Shown here piece after piece: positions 34,615 through 44,980 of a DNA stretch of 64,000 nucleotides. The translations under genes and the position numbers were made by a program. Below the pieces are notes generated by a model. The model had not been told where the DNA came from and did not search any database. It saw nothing but the letters and a program-made list of their open reading frames with translations. The stretch is taken from contig DATBGZ010000089.1 in assembly GCA_036557785.1 (NCBI GenBank), forward strand, positions 114,766 to 178,765, in the 5' to 3' direction. The stretch is from DATBGZ01 sp036557785 (GTDB lineage: Bacteria > Actinomycetota > Actinomycetes > Mycobacteriales > Micromonosporaceae). Position 1 is the stretch's first letter. Every line of letters starts with the position of its first letter.

Positions 34615-36461
34615 CCTCACCATCACCCGACCCGACGGAGAGCCAGCAGCACCATGCCGGCGCGTTGATCGCGCACGCGCCGCCGGCCGGAGGGACCGCG
34701 ACCCTCACCGAGCCGGTACCGCTCGTGCCCTGGGAGCACCCCACCGTCGCGATGCGCGCGCCGCGGACCGCCGCCGAGAGTGCCGCCGCGGCCCAGGCCG
34801 TACCGGCATCGGCTGCCGCGCAGCAGGGGCGCGCACACGCCCTGGCGGCGGACGACGCCAGTCCCCCTGTCGCCGCCGCTGCGATCCACAATGGACATCC
34901 GCCGGCCGGTGGGGACGACGAGGGCCCACGCGGACGCATCCGGCGACTGCGGATCGGCTCCCACCTCGCCTCCCGGGCCGCCCTGGCCCAGTTGGGTCCG
35001 GCGGGGCCGGGCGCCGGCCTGGTTCTCGGCATCGACGGCTCGCGTGTGCCCGTGACCGTACGGCTCTTCCGCCCCGAACCGACCCGGGCGACGCTCGTCG
35101 GGGGCGTCTGGGCGGCACAGTTGCTGGCGTTCCGCGCGTTCGCGGTCGGCGCCCAGGTCGTGGTGGTCTCCCACCACCCCCAGCAGTGGATGAGCTTTGC
35201 CCAGCACGCCACCGGGCGGGCGGACCGCCTGCTCGCCGTCGAACCCCACGGCTACCTGCCGGCGGCCGACGCGCGGCAGCCGACCCTCGTCATCGACGAC
35301 CGGTCAGACGCCTCGACCGCGTACGTGGCGCCCTTGGGCCCGTGGCAGACGCAGCTCACCGTGCTCGGCCACCTCGACGCGTCCGGCTTCGCGCTCGTCC
35401 AGGCTGCGGACCTGGCCATCCTGCAACGGCTCAGCCCGGCTGAGGTCGCGATCGCCGGCCACGCCCTGCGCCTGCCGGGACAGAGCCAGCACTGGTTGCA
35501 GGGCCTGCCCGACGACGTCCTCGGCCTGGTCGCCGACGGCAACGAACGCTACGTCACTGTCACGCAGACCGAACTCGAACGCGACCATGTCGGGCACCCC
35601 AGGCCGCGTCCCATCGAGCCGGGGCCCACGCTGGCGGTGCCCACCCTGGCGGTGCCAACACAGCACGTGGCGCCACCCCCGGTGGTGTCAGTCCCGATCA
35701 CGCCCCAGCAGAGCACGACAGCGCTGCCCACACCGGCCGTAACGCCGCAACCGACAGCGGCTCCGGCGGCGATCGCGCCACCGCCCCCCGCCCAGCAGCC
35801 GGCACCGCTTCAGCCGCCCGCGCCGCTGCAGCCACCGACATCCCTGCAGCCACCGACATCTCGCCAGGTACCTACGTCGTTGCAGCCGCCCGCTCCGGCG
35901 ATGCCGCAGCACATCCGGGTGCCCGCCACGGCACGGGCCGAACCAGGAGTCGCGGTCGTGCGCGGGTCGACGGCGGGCGGGACGCTCGCGCCGGCACCGC
36001 CAGAGGCAGACGAGGACGACGAGCTGGCGTCAGGAGCGTCCCGGCGTCGCGACCGGTTGATGCTGGTGGGCATCGGCGCGATCGTGGCACTGGCGTTGGC
36101 GGGCTGGGCCTCCGCCTTCCTGCTCACCGGGGGCAGGCCGACGGTCACGCCCACCGACCGGCCGGCCGGGGTGGGGGCGAACACCGCGTCGCCACAGCAG
36201 GTGGTTCACCCCGTTCTGCCGCAGCCCGACGTCACGGTGGCGCTGGAACCCGATGGCATCCACTTCACCTGGACCTACGACGACGCCGAGGACGGCGACT
36301 TCTTCCGCATTACGCGGGTCGATCTCAACGTCCCGACCACGGAGGACGTGACCGAGCCGAGCTACGTCATCCCAGCCGACCACGCCTGCATTGATGTACG
36401 CATCATCCGCAGCCATGGGCAGGTCGGGCCGGCCCGGCGCGCGTGTTATCCGGCGCCGTGA
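34611..36461 (+). CDS. Membrane-anchored protein with EccE-linked soluble domain, Pro-rich linker and FN3-like tip
   Basis: The 616-residue product has a disordered start, a folded cytoplasmic region (about 105-320) with strands such as GLVLGIDGSRVPVTVRLFRP and AQVVVVSHHPQQW, and a Pro/Gln-rich linker with PLQPPAPLQPPTSLQPPTS repeats. One membrane helix follows (about 484-504, MLVGIGAIVALALAGWASAF), then a short extracytoplasmic beta domain resembling FN3 (VALEPDGIHFTWTYDD ... CIDVRIIRSHGQVGPARRAC). It is translationally coupled to eccE and lies 25 bp before the giant surface protein, so it may link the T7SS core to that protein. Not a recognised family. Confidence 0.6.
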   Translation: MTSPSPDPTESQQHHAGALIAHAPPAGGTATLTEPVPLVPWEHPTVAMRAPRTAAESAAAAQAVPASAAAQQGRAHALAADDASPPVAAAAIHNGHPPAGGDDEGPRGRIRRLRIGSHLASRAALAQLGPAGPGAGLVLGIDGSRVPVTVRLFRPEPTRATLVGGVWAAQLLAFRAFAVGAQVVVVSHHPQQWMSFAQHATGRADRLLAVEPHGYLPAADARQPTLVIDDRSDASTAYVAPLGPWQTQLTVLGHLDASGFALVQAADLAILQRLSPAEVAIAGHALRLPGQSQHWLQGLPDDVLGLVADGNERYVTVTQTELERDHVGHPRPRPIEPGPTLAVPTLAVPTQHVAPPPVVSVPITPQQSTTALPTPAVTPQPTAAPAAIAPPPPAQQPAPLQPPAPLQPPTSLQPPTSRQVPTSLQPPAPAMPQHIRVPATARAEPGVAVVRGSTAGGTLAPAPPEADEDDELASGASRRRDRLMLVGIGAIVALALAGWASAFLLTGGRPTVTPTDRPAGVGANTASPQQVVHPVLPQPDVTVALEPDGIHFTWTYDDAEDGDFFRITRVDLNVPTTEDVTEPSYVIPADHACIDVRIIRSHGQVGPARRACYPAP

Positions 36462-36486
36462 TGGCCAGATCAATAGGGGGCAGCGG

Positions 36487-39400
36487 GTGTCTCGGGTGAG
36501 GGTGCCCTGGCGGCGGGTGGTCCGGTGGATCGTGCCTGTCACGATCATCTGTCTCGTCTCCGGCATCGGCACGCTCGCGGTTCTGGCCAAGGGATTTCCG
36601 ACCAAGGACGTCGACCTGCATGACGGCGGCGTGTGGGTGACGAACGGCGACGAGGGGGGCCTGGTCGGCCGGTTCATCGTGCCGGCCGAGGAGCTCGATG
36701 CGGCCGTCGCCCTCAACGCCACGAGCGTCACCGAGCTCGATCTGCTGCAGGAAGGGCGCCAGGTCTTCGTCAGCACCGGCACCGGGGCACTGCGCCGCAT
36801 CGACGTCGTGAACGTGAGCCTGCCCGACGAGGGAGCCCGCATCCCCGTCCCGGCGGGCATCGCTCTCGGCGGTGGCGTCGTGGCCGTCGTCGACCCCAGC
36901 GACGGCCGCGTGTGGGTACGGCCGGCGACCACAGTGGACTCGCTGGACACCACGAGCGAACCCGAGGACGCCAAGGTCGGCGGGGACGCGGCGGTCACGG
37001 TCGGCCGCGATGGCGTCGTCTGGGCGGTCTCGGGTGACACCGACCGGCTGCTCACGGTTCGGCTCAAGGCGGACGGCACTCCTGAGGTGAGCACGACCGA
37101 TCTCGGCACCGATATCGCCCAGCCGACCATCACGGCGGTCGGTTCCCACCCGGTGATCCTCTCCGGCGACGGGCGGGTCGTGCTGCCCGGCCACGGGGAG
37201 GTGGTGCTACCCGACTCCCCCAAGCGGGTACGGCTGCAGCAGTCCGGGCCCGCATCGGACATCGCGGCCGTGGCGACCGACGAACGCCTCTATGGCGTTC
37301 CCCTGGCCGGTGGCGAACCGCGCGTGCTCAGCCCCGACGGGACGGGTGGGCCTGCCGCACCGGTCCAGGTCGGCGGCTGTGTCTATGCAGCCTGGTCAGC
37401 GAGGCCCACCATGGTGCGGGTCTGCCCGGGTATGGCGCCGACACCGCCGATATCCCTGCGTGGGCCGGGCCTGACCAACGACCCGCTGGAGTTCCGGGTC
37501 AACTACGACCTCGTGGTGCTCAACCAGCTCGCCACGGGCGCGATCTTCACGTTCGACCGGTCCGGCGAGAACCTCGGCAACTGGGAGAACGTACGCCCGC
37601 CGAAGCCGGACACCGACCAGAAGAACGACGAGTCGCCACAGAGTCAGCGCCCGAAGGAGAGCCCCCCGGTCGCCCACGACGACAGGTACGGCGCTCGGCC
37701 CGGGCAGGCGACGCTGCTGCCGGTACTCGAAAACGACGGCGATCCCGACGGCGACTTCGTTGTCATCAGCTCGATCTCGCAGGTGGGCCAGGACGCGCGG
37801 CTGAACGTGATCGCGAACGGCCAGGCGCTGCAGCTCGTGCTCGGCAACGACGCGAGTGGAATTGTTAAATTCAGCTACACCATCACCGATGGCCGGGGCG
37901 GCAGCGACACCGCAGACGTGTCGGTGACCGTCCGCAGGCCGGATCAGAACTCCCCGCCCACGCTGGCCTCCAAACAACGCGCCGTCACCGTGGAGCAGGG
38001 CGGCTCGGTGAGGTTCCACGTCCTCACCGACTGGCGCGACCCCGACGGCGACCCACTCGTGCTGGTCGGCGCGGACACCGAGGATCCCGACACGGTGCGG
38101 TTCACGCCGGACGGGTTCATCACGTTCGTCGATGCCAATGTCCGCTTCGGTGACAAGACGGTGAAGATCCTGATCTCGGACGGCCACGGGGCACCGCGCG
38201 AGGGCACGGTGACGATCCATGTCCTCGCGCCCGGGGCCCTCAGCCCGCCCGAGGCCCACGACGACCGCGTGGTCGGCTTCGTGGGTGAGCCACTGACCAT
38301 CGAGCCACTCCTCAACGACACCGACGCCAACGTCACCGCGCCCGACTCGTCCGGGCCGCTGCGACTGACCTACGTCTCGGACGCTCCCGCTGACTCCACG
38401 ATCACCGGTCGCGACTTCCAGGACGGGACGTTCACCTTCCTCGCGACTCAGCAACACACCTATTACCTGAGCTACAAGGTGACCCAGGGCACCGACAAGG
38501 AGGCTGAAGCACGGATCCGGGTCGACATCCAGGCCGCGACGGCGCACAACCCGCCGGTGGCCGTGGCCGACGTGGTGGTCCTGCGGGGCAACGCCCCCGG
38601 CACGGTCGATGTGCTCGCCAACGACACCGACCTCGACGGCGATGTGCTGGTGGTCAGCTCCGTCTCGGTTCCCGAGGACTCCGGGCTCGTCGTCTCGGTG
38701 CTGGAACACCGGTGGCTGCGGGTGGTCGCGCCCCAGGCGGTGGTCAATGCCAACTCCTTCCAGTACACGGTCTCGGACGGCTTCACCACCGATGTCGGCG
38801 TGGTGACGGTCAGCCGCGTCCTGGACACGGACGACCAGGCGCCTGCGCCCCGGGACGACACGGCGAAGGTCCGCGCCGGCGACACGGTCACCATCGACGT
38901 GCTCGCCAACGACGTCGACCCAGAGGGCGGCCAGCTCAGCCTCGGCCCGGGCATCGTCCCGGACGACGACACCAAGGGCCACTGGTATGTATCGGGCGAC
39001 ACCGTGCGCTACCAGGCGCCCAACGCCGCCGGCACCGCGAGCGCGCACTACAAGGTGCTCGATCCGGGCGGGAACGAGGCCGACGCGCTCGTCACGGTTT
39101 CCATCACCGACGCGGACCCCTCGACCAACCAACGACCGAATCCCCAGGCGTTGCAGGCCCGCGTCTTCGCCGGGACCGTCACCCGCATCCATGTCCCGCT
39201 CTCGGGTGTCGATGACGACGGCGACTCGGTAACCCTCGTCGGGGCGACCAACGCTCCGGCACAGGGGCGCATCGTCGCGCAAGGAATCGACTATCTCGAC
39301 TACGAGGCGTACCAGGGCAAGGGCGGGACCGACACGTTCACCTACCTGGTCCGGGACCCGTTCGGGGCGACCGCCGAGGGCGCGGTACGGGTCGGCATCA

Positions 39401-42400
39401 TCCCGAGACCGGCCGAGGACTCGGCTCCCGTGGCCGTGGACGACGTGTACGAGGTCGCACCCGGGGCCACGGTGGACGCTCCGGTGCTCGCCAACGACAG
39501 CGATGTGGACGGCGACCCGCTTCAGCTCGAGGCCCTGAAGGTGGCCAATCCTGACATCGGTGACGAGGCGCGGGTCGCGGACAACCGGATCGTCGTGACC
39601 GCACCGACGACGTCGGGCCAGAGCATCTCGGTGCCGTATGCCGTCACCGACGGCCGCGGCCTGCGCTCGTTCGCGACCCTGCAGGTCACGGCGAAGGAGG
39701 GCGCCGACGTGGCGCCGACCGCCCAGGACGACTGGGCGACGCACTTCGCGGCCGGTGCCACCAGCGTCGACGTGCCGGTGCTCGACAACGACGACGACAT
39801 CGACGGCGACCGCGACCAACTCACCGTGACACCCGTCGATGACGGCTCGGGCCTGACGGCCCAGTGGCTTCCCGAGACCCAGATGCTGCGCGTACAACTC
39901 GGCGACCGCCCGCGGCAGGTGGCCTACCAGCTGACCGACGCTGCCGGAGGCAGTGCCATCGCCTTCGTGCACGTGCCACCGCTGGGCGACCAAGCTCCGT
40001 TTGTGCGCGACGATGTCGAAGACATCACGATCGTCGGCGGAACGCAGAAGGACATCGACCTGACGCGGTACATCGTCGACGCCGAGGGCCAGCCCATCCG
40101 GATCACCAGCCCGGATGGGGTCTGGGCGTCACCGCAGCCCGGGGTCACCATCGCCGAAGGCTCGCTGAAGCGCACGTCGCTGACCCTGCAAGCGGACCCG
40201 GCGTACTCCGGCCCCGCCACCCTGGTAGTCGAGGTCACCGATAGCGACAGCCTCCTCGCTGGCCACAAGGCATCGCTTACCCTCAATGTTACGGTCACCC
40301 CGGCGCAAGGGCGGCACCCGACCGTCTCCTGCCCGCCCATGCATCCGCGCGCCGGCGCCCCGGCGATCGTGGTCGACCTGCGCAGCTGCGTGCTCGGCCT
40401 GACCCCACAGCAGCGCGACGCGCTGACCTTCTCACCGCCACAGGGCGGGCCCGACGGCGTGAAGGTCGAGCTGGACGGGGCACAGCTGCGGCTCTCCGCC
40501 GAACGCACCATTGCGCCAGGCACCTCGGGGGTCCTTCACTTCACCATCGGTGGCCCCTGGGGCAACGTCGGCGCCGAGATGACGGTGCTCGTCGACGCGG
40601 CTGCGCTGGCGAGGGCGAACACCGACGAGATCGCGCGCGCTGACGCGGGCGAGGCGTTCACGTACGACGTGACCGCCAACGACACGAACCCCTTCCCGGA
40701 CCAACCGTTGCGGGTGACCAGGGTGAACGTCGAGTCGGGCGACGCCCAGGCGACGCTGCAGGGTGATGGCCGCAACATTCGCATCGCGCCCGCCGCGGGC
40801 TTCCACGGCATCGTCACGATCGTCTACTACCTCCAGGACGCACTGAACCAACCCGACCGGGAGGTCGAGGGCCGGGTCATCGTGCATGTCATCGCCGCGC
40901 CCGACCCGCCTTCGCCACCGCGCAAGGTCTCCGTCGGGGCCGGCCGGGCGGTGGTCGCCTTCACCGCCGGCAACAACAACGGCGCCCAGATCGACCAGTA
41001 CCAACTCCAGGACCAGTCGGGCAAGCAGTACGACTGCAAGAAGTCGACCACATGCGAAGCGCCCGGCCTCACCAACGGCAAGGACTACCGATTCCAGGTC
41101 CGAGCCCGCAACATCGTCGGCTGGAGCGACTGGAGTGGGCTCTCGCCCACCATCACGCCCGACCAGCGCCCTGACCAGCCCGCCGCGCCGCGCACCCAGT
41201 TCGGCGACGGGAAGATCACCGTGAGCTGGACCGAGCCCCACAACGAGGGCACGCCGATCACCCAGTACGAGATCGAGCAGTCGCCCGGTGACGGCCGACC
41301 CCCCATCAAGGTGGGCGGTCGTGCCCGCAACACCGTCGTCGACGGGCTGACCAACGGCGCGAGCTACACCTTCCGCGTCCGGGCGACCAATGGCGCGAAC
41401 CCGAGCGACTGGAGCCCGTGGTCGGCGCCGGAAGTGCCGGCGGGCGTGCCGGGAACCCCGGCCGCGCCAACCGCCGCGGGCGTAGCCAGTGACATTGGAC
41501 AGCAGATGGATGTGTCCTGGACCGCCCCCGCCGACAACGGGGCAGCCATCACGAGCTATACATTGACTATCATCAAGGCTGGCACGGCCGACGGAACGAA
41601 GACCCTCTCCGGCGACGTCACCACGACGACAGTCGATGTCGTCAACGGCGTGCAGTACACCTTCCACATCACCGCGACCAACAAGGCCGGGCAGTCGCCG
41701 CGCAGCCCCGACTCCGCTGCCGCGGTCGCGCATGGCAAACCGGCGCAGATCACCTCGTTCACGGTGGCTGACCACGATGCGAGCAACCATGGGTACGACG
41801 GGCGGGTCCAGTACTCGCTCACACCCCCCGACGACAACGGTCAGGCGATCGTCAAGTACGAGTTCGACTACACCGGCGACGGCACGCAGGACTACTCCGG
41901 CTCGGGATCGACTGGCTTCGTCACCGGGCTGAGCAACGGCACGAACTACCAGATCCGGGTTCGGGCCTGCAACGACCGGTGTGGCGACTGGTCCACCAGC
42001 TCGCCCACGGTCAACCCGTACGGTCAGCCCAACACACCGGGCGCGGGCGCGTCGGCGAACGGCCAGACGCAGGTGAACTTCTCCTGGAACGCGCCGTCGA
42101 CCAACGGCCGGGCACTGGATCGCCTCGAGTACCGCATCGACGGCGGCGCCTGGCAGACGGTGAAGCCGGCCGCGAGCGGCAACACGACGCAGGGTGGCTA
42201 CGGTCCCGGCACGACCCACTCCATCGAGGTGCGGGTCTTCGACGCGACAGGCTGGGAGAGCGCCCACGCCAGCGCGCAAGCCACGACGCAGAGCCCACCC
42301 GCGGCAACGGCGACACTCGTGCGCGGCGCGCTGCGCCCACCGGACGGGCAGTGCAGCGACCCCTCCTGTGGCTACATCAACCTGACCCTGAACAACTTCA

Positions 42401-42588
42401 GCCCGAACACGACCTACACCATCTACTTCGTTGACGACCGCACCGGGGTCTGGACTTCGACCACGAGGACGACCGATGGCAGCGGGCACTGGTCCGGCAA
42501 CACCGGCGCCTTCTACGGCTACCACGGAAACCAGGTGTGGGCGCGGATCAACGGGGTTGACTACCAGCACTACACGTGGCCGTCATAG
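36487..42588 (+). CDS. Giant surface protein: propeller-like, cadherin-like and FN3 repeats (2033 residues)
   Basis: A short basic N-terminus and one membrane helix (about 14-34, IVPVTIICLVSGIGTLAVLA) anchor a large extracytoplasmic protein. Residues about 40-380 form propeller-like blades. About ten tandem modules of 95-100 residues follow from DNA 37665 to 40900, each beginning like PPVAHDD and carrying an Asn-Asp/Asp-rich loop (LENDGDPDGD, LANDTDLDGD, LANDSDVDGD, LDNDDDIDGD), as in calcium-binding VCBS/cadherin-like repeats. About five FN3 modules follow (40902-42290) with TNGxxYxFxVRAxN motifs, then a distinct beta tip. AGGGGG at 36475-36480 supports GTG 36487 over earlier in-frame starts. 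It resembles the fn3 gene of bifidobacterial FN3/AAA/DUF58/transglutaminase clusters. Adhesion or wall anchoring is inferred. Confidence 0.8.
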   Translation: MSRVRVPWRRVVRWIVPVTIICLVSGIGTLAVLAKGFPTKDVDLHDGGVWVTNGDEGGLVGRFIVPAEELDAAVALNATSVTELDLLQEGRQVFVSTGTGALRRIDVVNVSLPDEGARIPVPAGIALGGGVVAVVDPSDGRVWVRPATTVDSLDTTSEPEDAKVGGDAAVTVGRDGVVWAVSGDTDRLLTVRLKADGTPEVSTTDLGTDIAQPTITAVGSHPVILSGDGRVVLPGHGEVVLPDSPKRVRLQQSGPASDIAAVATDERLYGVPLAGGEPRVLSPDGTGGPAAPVQVGGCVYAAWSARPTMVRVCPGMAPTPPISLRGPGLTNDPLEFRVNYDLVVLNQLATGAIFTFDRSGENLGNWENVRPPKPDTDQKNDESPQSQRPKESPPVAHDDRYGARPGQATLLPVLENDGDPDGDFVVISSISQVGQDARLNVIANGQALQLVLGNDASGIVKFSYTITDGRGGSDTADVSVTVRRPDQNSPPTLASKQRAVTVEQGGSVRFHVLTDWRDPDGDPLVLVGADTEDPDTVRFTPDGFITFVDANVRFGDKTVKILISDGHGAPREGTVTIHVLAPGALSPPEAHDDRVVGFVGEPLTIEPLLNDTDANVTAPDSSGPLRLTYVSDAPADSTITGRDFQDGTFTFLATQQHTYYLSYKVTQGTDKEAEARIRVDIQAATAHNPPVAVADVVVLRGNAPGTVDVLANDTDLDGDVLVVSSVSVPEDSGLVVSVLEHRWLRVVAPQAVVNANSFQYTVSDGFTTDVGVVTVSRVLDTDDQAPAPRDDTAKVRAGDTVTIDVLANDVDPEGGQLSLGPGIVPDDDTKGHWYVSGDTVRYQAPNAAGTASAHYKVLDPGGNEADALVTVSITDADPSTNQRPNPQALQARVFAGTVTRIHVPLSGVDDDGDSVTLVGATNAPAQGRIVAQGIDYLDYEAYQGKGGTDTFTYLVRDPFGATAEGAVRVGIIPRPAEDSAPVAVDDVYEVAPGATVDAPVLANDSDVDGDPLQLEALKVANPDIGDEARVADNRIVVTAPTTSGQSISVPYAVTDGRGLRSFATLQVTAKEGADVAPTAQDDWATHFAAGATSVDVPVLDNDDDIDGDRDQLTVTPVDDGSGLTAQWLPETQMLRVQLGDRPRQVAYQLTDAAGGSAIAFVHVPPLGDQAPFVRDDVEDITIVGGTQKDIDLTRYIVDAEGQPIRITSPDGVWASPQPGVTIAEGSLKRTSLTLQADPAYSGPATLVVEVTDSDSLLAGHKASLTLNVTVTPAQGRHPTVSCPPMHPRAGAPAIVVDLRSCVLGLTPQQRDALTFSPPQGGPDGVKVELDGAQLRLSAERTIAPGTSGVLHFTIGGPWGNVGAEMTVLVDAAALARANTDEIARADAGEAFTYDVTANDTNPFPDQPLRVTRVNVESGDAQATLQGDGRNIRIAPAAGFHGIVTIVYYLQDALNQPDREVEGRVIVHVIAAPDPPSPPRKVSVGAGRAVVAFTAGNNNGAQIDQYQLQDQSGKQYDCKKSTTCEAPGLTNGKDYRFQVRARNIVGWSDWSGLSPTITPDQRPDQPAAPRTQFGDGKITVSWTEPHNEGTPITQYEIEQSPGDGRPPIKVGGRARNTVVDGLTNGASYTFRVRATNGANPSDWSPWSAPEVPAGVPGTPAAPTAAGVASDIGQQMDVSWTAPADNGAAITSYTLTIIKAGTADGTKTLSGDVTTTTVDVVNGVQYTFHITATNKAGQSPRSPDSAAAVAHGKPAQITSFTVADHDASNHGYDGRVQYSLTPPDDNGQAIVKYEFDYTGDGTQDYSGSGSTGFVTGLSNGTNYQIRVRACNDRCGDWSTSSPTVNPYGQPNTPGAGASANGQTQVNFSWNAPSTNGRALDRLEYRIDGGAWQTVKPAASGNTTQGGYGPGTTHSIEVRVFDATGWESAHASAQATTQSPPAATATLVRGALRPPDGQCSDPSCGYINLTLNNFSPNTTYTIYFVDDRTGVWTSTTRTTDGSGHWSGNTGAFYGYHGNQVWARINGVDYQHYTWPS

Positions 42589-42668
42589 GGACCCACCATG
42601 ACGAGTATCCCTACCCATCACGTACCCGTTCGCGGGTGCCCCGACCAGCCCCTCAGCAAGGAGCACGT

Positions 42669-43637
42669 GTGAGCATCTCCATCGAGGACGCAGCGCAGTT
42701 CCAGGCGTCGTTCCATCGCATCGCCAACCACATCGGTCAGGCGTTCGTCGGGGCACGCCAGCCGGTCGAGTTCGCCCTCATCTGCCTGCTCTCCGGGGGG
42801 CATCTGCTGCTGGAAGACGTACCGGGCAAGGGAAAGACGCTGCTCGCGCGCTCGCTTGCCCGGTCGATCCAGACCGACTACAAACGCATCCAGTTCACGC
42901 CGGACCTCTTGCCCAGCGACCTCATCGGCAGCGAGGTACTCAACGAGAAGACGCGCGAGTGGGAAGTGCACGAGGGGCCGGCGTTCACCAACATCCTGCT
43001 CGCCGACGAGATCAACCGGGCCTCGCCCAAGACGCAGTCGGCGCTGCTGGAGGTGATGGAGGAGAACCGCATCACCATCGGCAAGAACACCCGCACGGTC
43101 GGCCCGCCGTTCATGGTGATCGCGACCCAGAATCCGATCGAGCAGGCCGGCACCTATCCACTGCCCGAGGCCCAGCTCGACCGGTTCATGATGCGGACAG
43201 GGATCCCGGACCTGGAGCGCAGCGCCACCATCGCGCTGCTCGCCGAGGCGAACAAACGCGACCGGGCCGAGTACGTCAGCCACGAGCTGCGCGAGGTCGG
43301 CGTGGGCGTGCTTGCCCAGGTTGCCGAGAACGTGGAGACCCGGTACGAGGTGCTGGACTACGTGGCGGCCCTCGTCGAAGCGACCCGCGGCCACAAGGAC
43401 ATCCAGCTCGGCGTGAGCGTCCGGGGCAGCCTCGCGCTGGTCCGGGCGGCGAAGACCTATGCCTGCTCGCAGGGGCGCAACTACGTCCTCGCCGACGACA
43501 TCCGGGCGCTCGCCCTGCCCGTCCTCACGCACCGCGTCAAGCTCACCCCGGAGGCGGAGCTCGACGACGACAAGACGGCGGTCGATGTCCTGCGATCGAT
43601 CATCGACCATACGCTCGTGCCCCGGGACCGGGCCTGA
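42669..43637 (+). CDS. MoxR-family AAA+ ATPase, plus-strand cassette
   Basis: MoxR ATPases act as chaperone-like remodelers, usually with a DUF58/VWA partner. The 322-residue product has Walker A DVPGKGKTLLARSL (near residue 52), the MoxR signature RIQFTPDLLPSDLIG, Walker B ILLADEINRASPKTQSALLEVMEE, sensor IATQNPIEQAGTYPLPEAQLDRF and arginine-rich lid SVRGSLALVRAAKTYA. AAGGAG at 42658-42663 favours GTG 42669 over the longer frame that overlaps the surface-protein gene. The stop overlaps the DUF58 ATG by one base. Confidence 0.92.
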   Translation: MSISIEDAAQFQASFHRIANHIGQAFVGARQPVEFALICLLSGGHLLLEDVPGKGKTLLARSLARSIQTDYKRIQFTPDLLPSDLIGSEVLNEKTREWEVHEGPAFTNILLADEINRASPKTQSALLEVMEENRITIGKNTRTVGPPFMVIATQNPIEQAGTYPLPEAQLDRFMMRTGIPDLERSATIALLAEANKRDRAEYVSHELREVGVGVLAQVAENVETRYEVLDYVAALVEATRGHKDIQLGVSVRGSLALVRAAKTYACSQGRNYVLADDIRALALPVLTHRVKLTPEAELDDDKTAVDVLRSIIDHTLVPRDRA

Positions 43638-44980
43638 TGGCACGCCACAGCATGACCGCCACGGCCGTCAAGGAGCGGGCCGACGCCGCCATCACCCAGG
43701 CGGTCTCGGCGGCGCGGGCGGCCGGCAGGGCGACCGTCGACCGGGCCGCCCAGGCAGCCACCAGGGAGAACCTGCGCCAGCTGACCGACCAGGCGTGGCA
43801 GGCACTTCGGTTGTTCGTCCGGCGCACGGGCCTGACCGACTTCGGCATCTCGGTCGTGCTGCTCGGGGTCGCGTGCTTCGCCATCGGCACCGCGATGTCC
43901 TGGCGCGAGCTGACTCTGATCGGCGTCGGCGGCGTCGCCGTGGTCGCCGTCTGCGTCGTCTACACCCTCGCGCACGCCGACGTCACGGCCACGCTGAACC
44001 TGTCCAACCGGCGGTTGCGGGTGACGCCAGAGGCCAAGGTCGCCACCGTGACGGTCAGCATCACCAATGCCTCCACCAGCCGGCCACTTCGTCCACTTCG
44101 GATACTCGTGCCGTGCGGCGAGGACCGCTGGTCGCCGCGGACCAGCACCCTGTCGCCGGGCCAGACCTGGTCGGCGGGCAACCCGGTGCCCGGCCGCCGC
44201 CGCGGGGTGGTCACGGTCGGTCCGGTGAGCACGGTGCGGGCCGACCCGCTCGGGCTGTTCCGCCACGAGAAGGAGGTCGCCGAGGCGACCGAGATCATCG
44301 TGCACCCCCGGACCGTACGGCTCGACCCGCTCGGTTCGGGTCTGCTGCGTGACCTGGAGGGTCAGGCGACCCGGACGATCGTCAGCCACGACCTCGAGTT
44401 TCACGCGCTGCGCGAGTACGTACCGGGTGACGATCGCCGGCACATCCACTGGCGCACGAGCGCCCGCACCGGCCGCTACATGGTCCGCCAGTTCGTCGAC
44501 ACGCGGTCCTCGCATCTGGCGGTCATCGTGAGCGGGGCGAAGGGCGAGTACGAGAACGAGGCCGAGTTCGAGACGGCGCTGTCGGTCGGCGCCTCGATCG
44601 CGACACGCGCCAGCCATGACAGCCAGACGGTCTCCGTGCTGGCGGCCGGACACACCGCCACGCCGGAGGCGAAGGCGCGCCTGCTCGACCCGTTCAGCCG
44701 GGCGGAGTGGGGTAGCCGGCGCAGCCTCGCCCTGCGTCCGATGATCGAGAAGCGGGCGGCGCGGTTGGGCGGAGTCACGGTCGGCATCGTCATCGCCGGA
44801 AGCACGCTCGATGCCAAGCAGGTGCAGCGGGCCGGTGAGCCGCTCGGGCCTCAGGTCAAGCTCGTCGGCATCCGGGTCGGTGCCGATGGCGGCCGAGCGG
44901 TCGTCACGGGAGGGACCCTGACCATGCTCTCGGTGGCGCGGTTGGAGGACCTGCCACGAGTACTGCGGGCGCTGTCATGA
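43637..44980 (+). CDS. DUF58 protein, plus-strand cassette
   Basis: The 447-residue product has an N-terminal helical extension of about 60 residues, two membrane helices (about 72-115), a beta domain, and the DUF58 core ALREYVPGDDRRHIHWRTSARTGRYMVRQF, where this VWA-related family meets its MoxR partner. ATG 43637 overlaps the moxR stop, and the end overlaps the transglutaminase-like gene by ATGA. All three genes are therefore translationally coupled. Role inferred from family: membrane partner of MoxR in assembly of envelope proteins. Confidence 0.88.
   Translation: MARHSMTATAVKERADAAITQAVSAARAAGRATVDRAAQAATRENLRQLTDQAWQALRLFVRRTGLTDFGISVVLLGVACFAIGTAMSWRELTLIGVGGVAVVAVCVVYTLAHADVTATLNLSNRRLRVTPEAKVATVTVSITNASTSRPLRPLRILVPCGEDRWSPRTSTLSPGQTWSAGNPVPGRRRGVVTVGPVSTVRADPLGLFRHEKEVAEATEIIVHPRTVRLDPLGSGLLRDLEGQATRTIVSHDLEFHALREYVPGDDRRHIHWRTSARTGRYMVRQFVDTRSSHLAVIVSGAKGEYENEAEFETALSVGASIATRASHDSQTVSVLAAGHTATPEAKARLLDPFSRAEWGSRRSLALRPMIEKRAARLGGVTVGIVIAGSTLDAKQVQRAGEPLGPQVKLVGIRVGADGGRAVVTGGTLTMLSVARLEDLPRVLRALS

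Noticed and set aside
37396..39993. Open frame of 865 codons on the minus strand
   Set aside because: Antisense to the cadherin-like repeats. The repetitive plus-strand coding pattern suppresses stops on the other strand.
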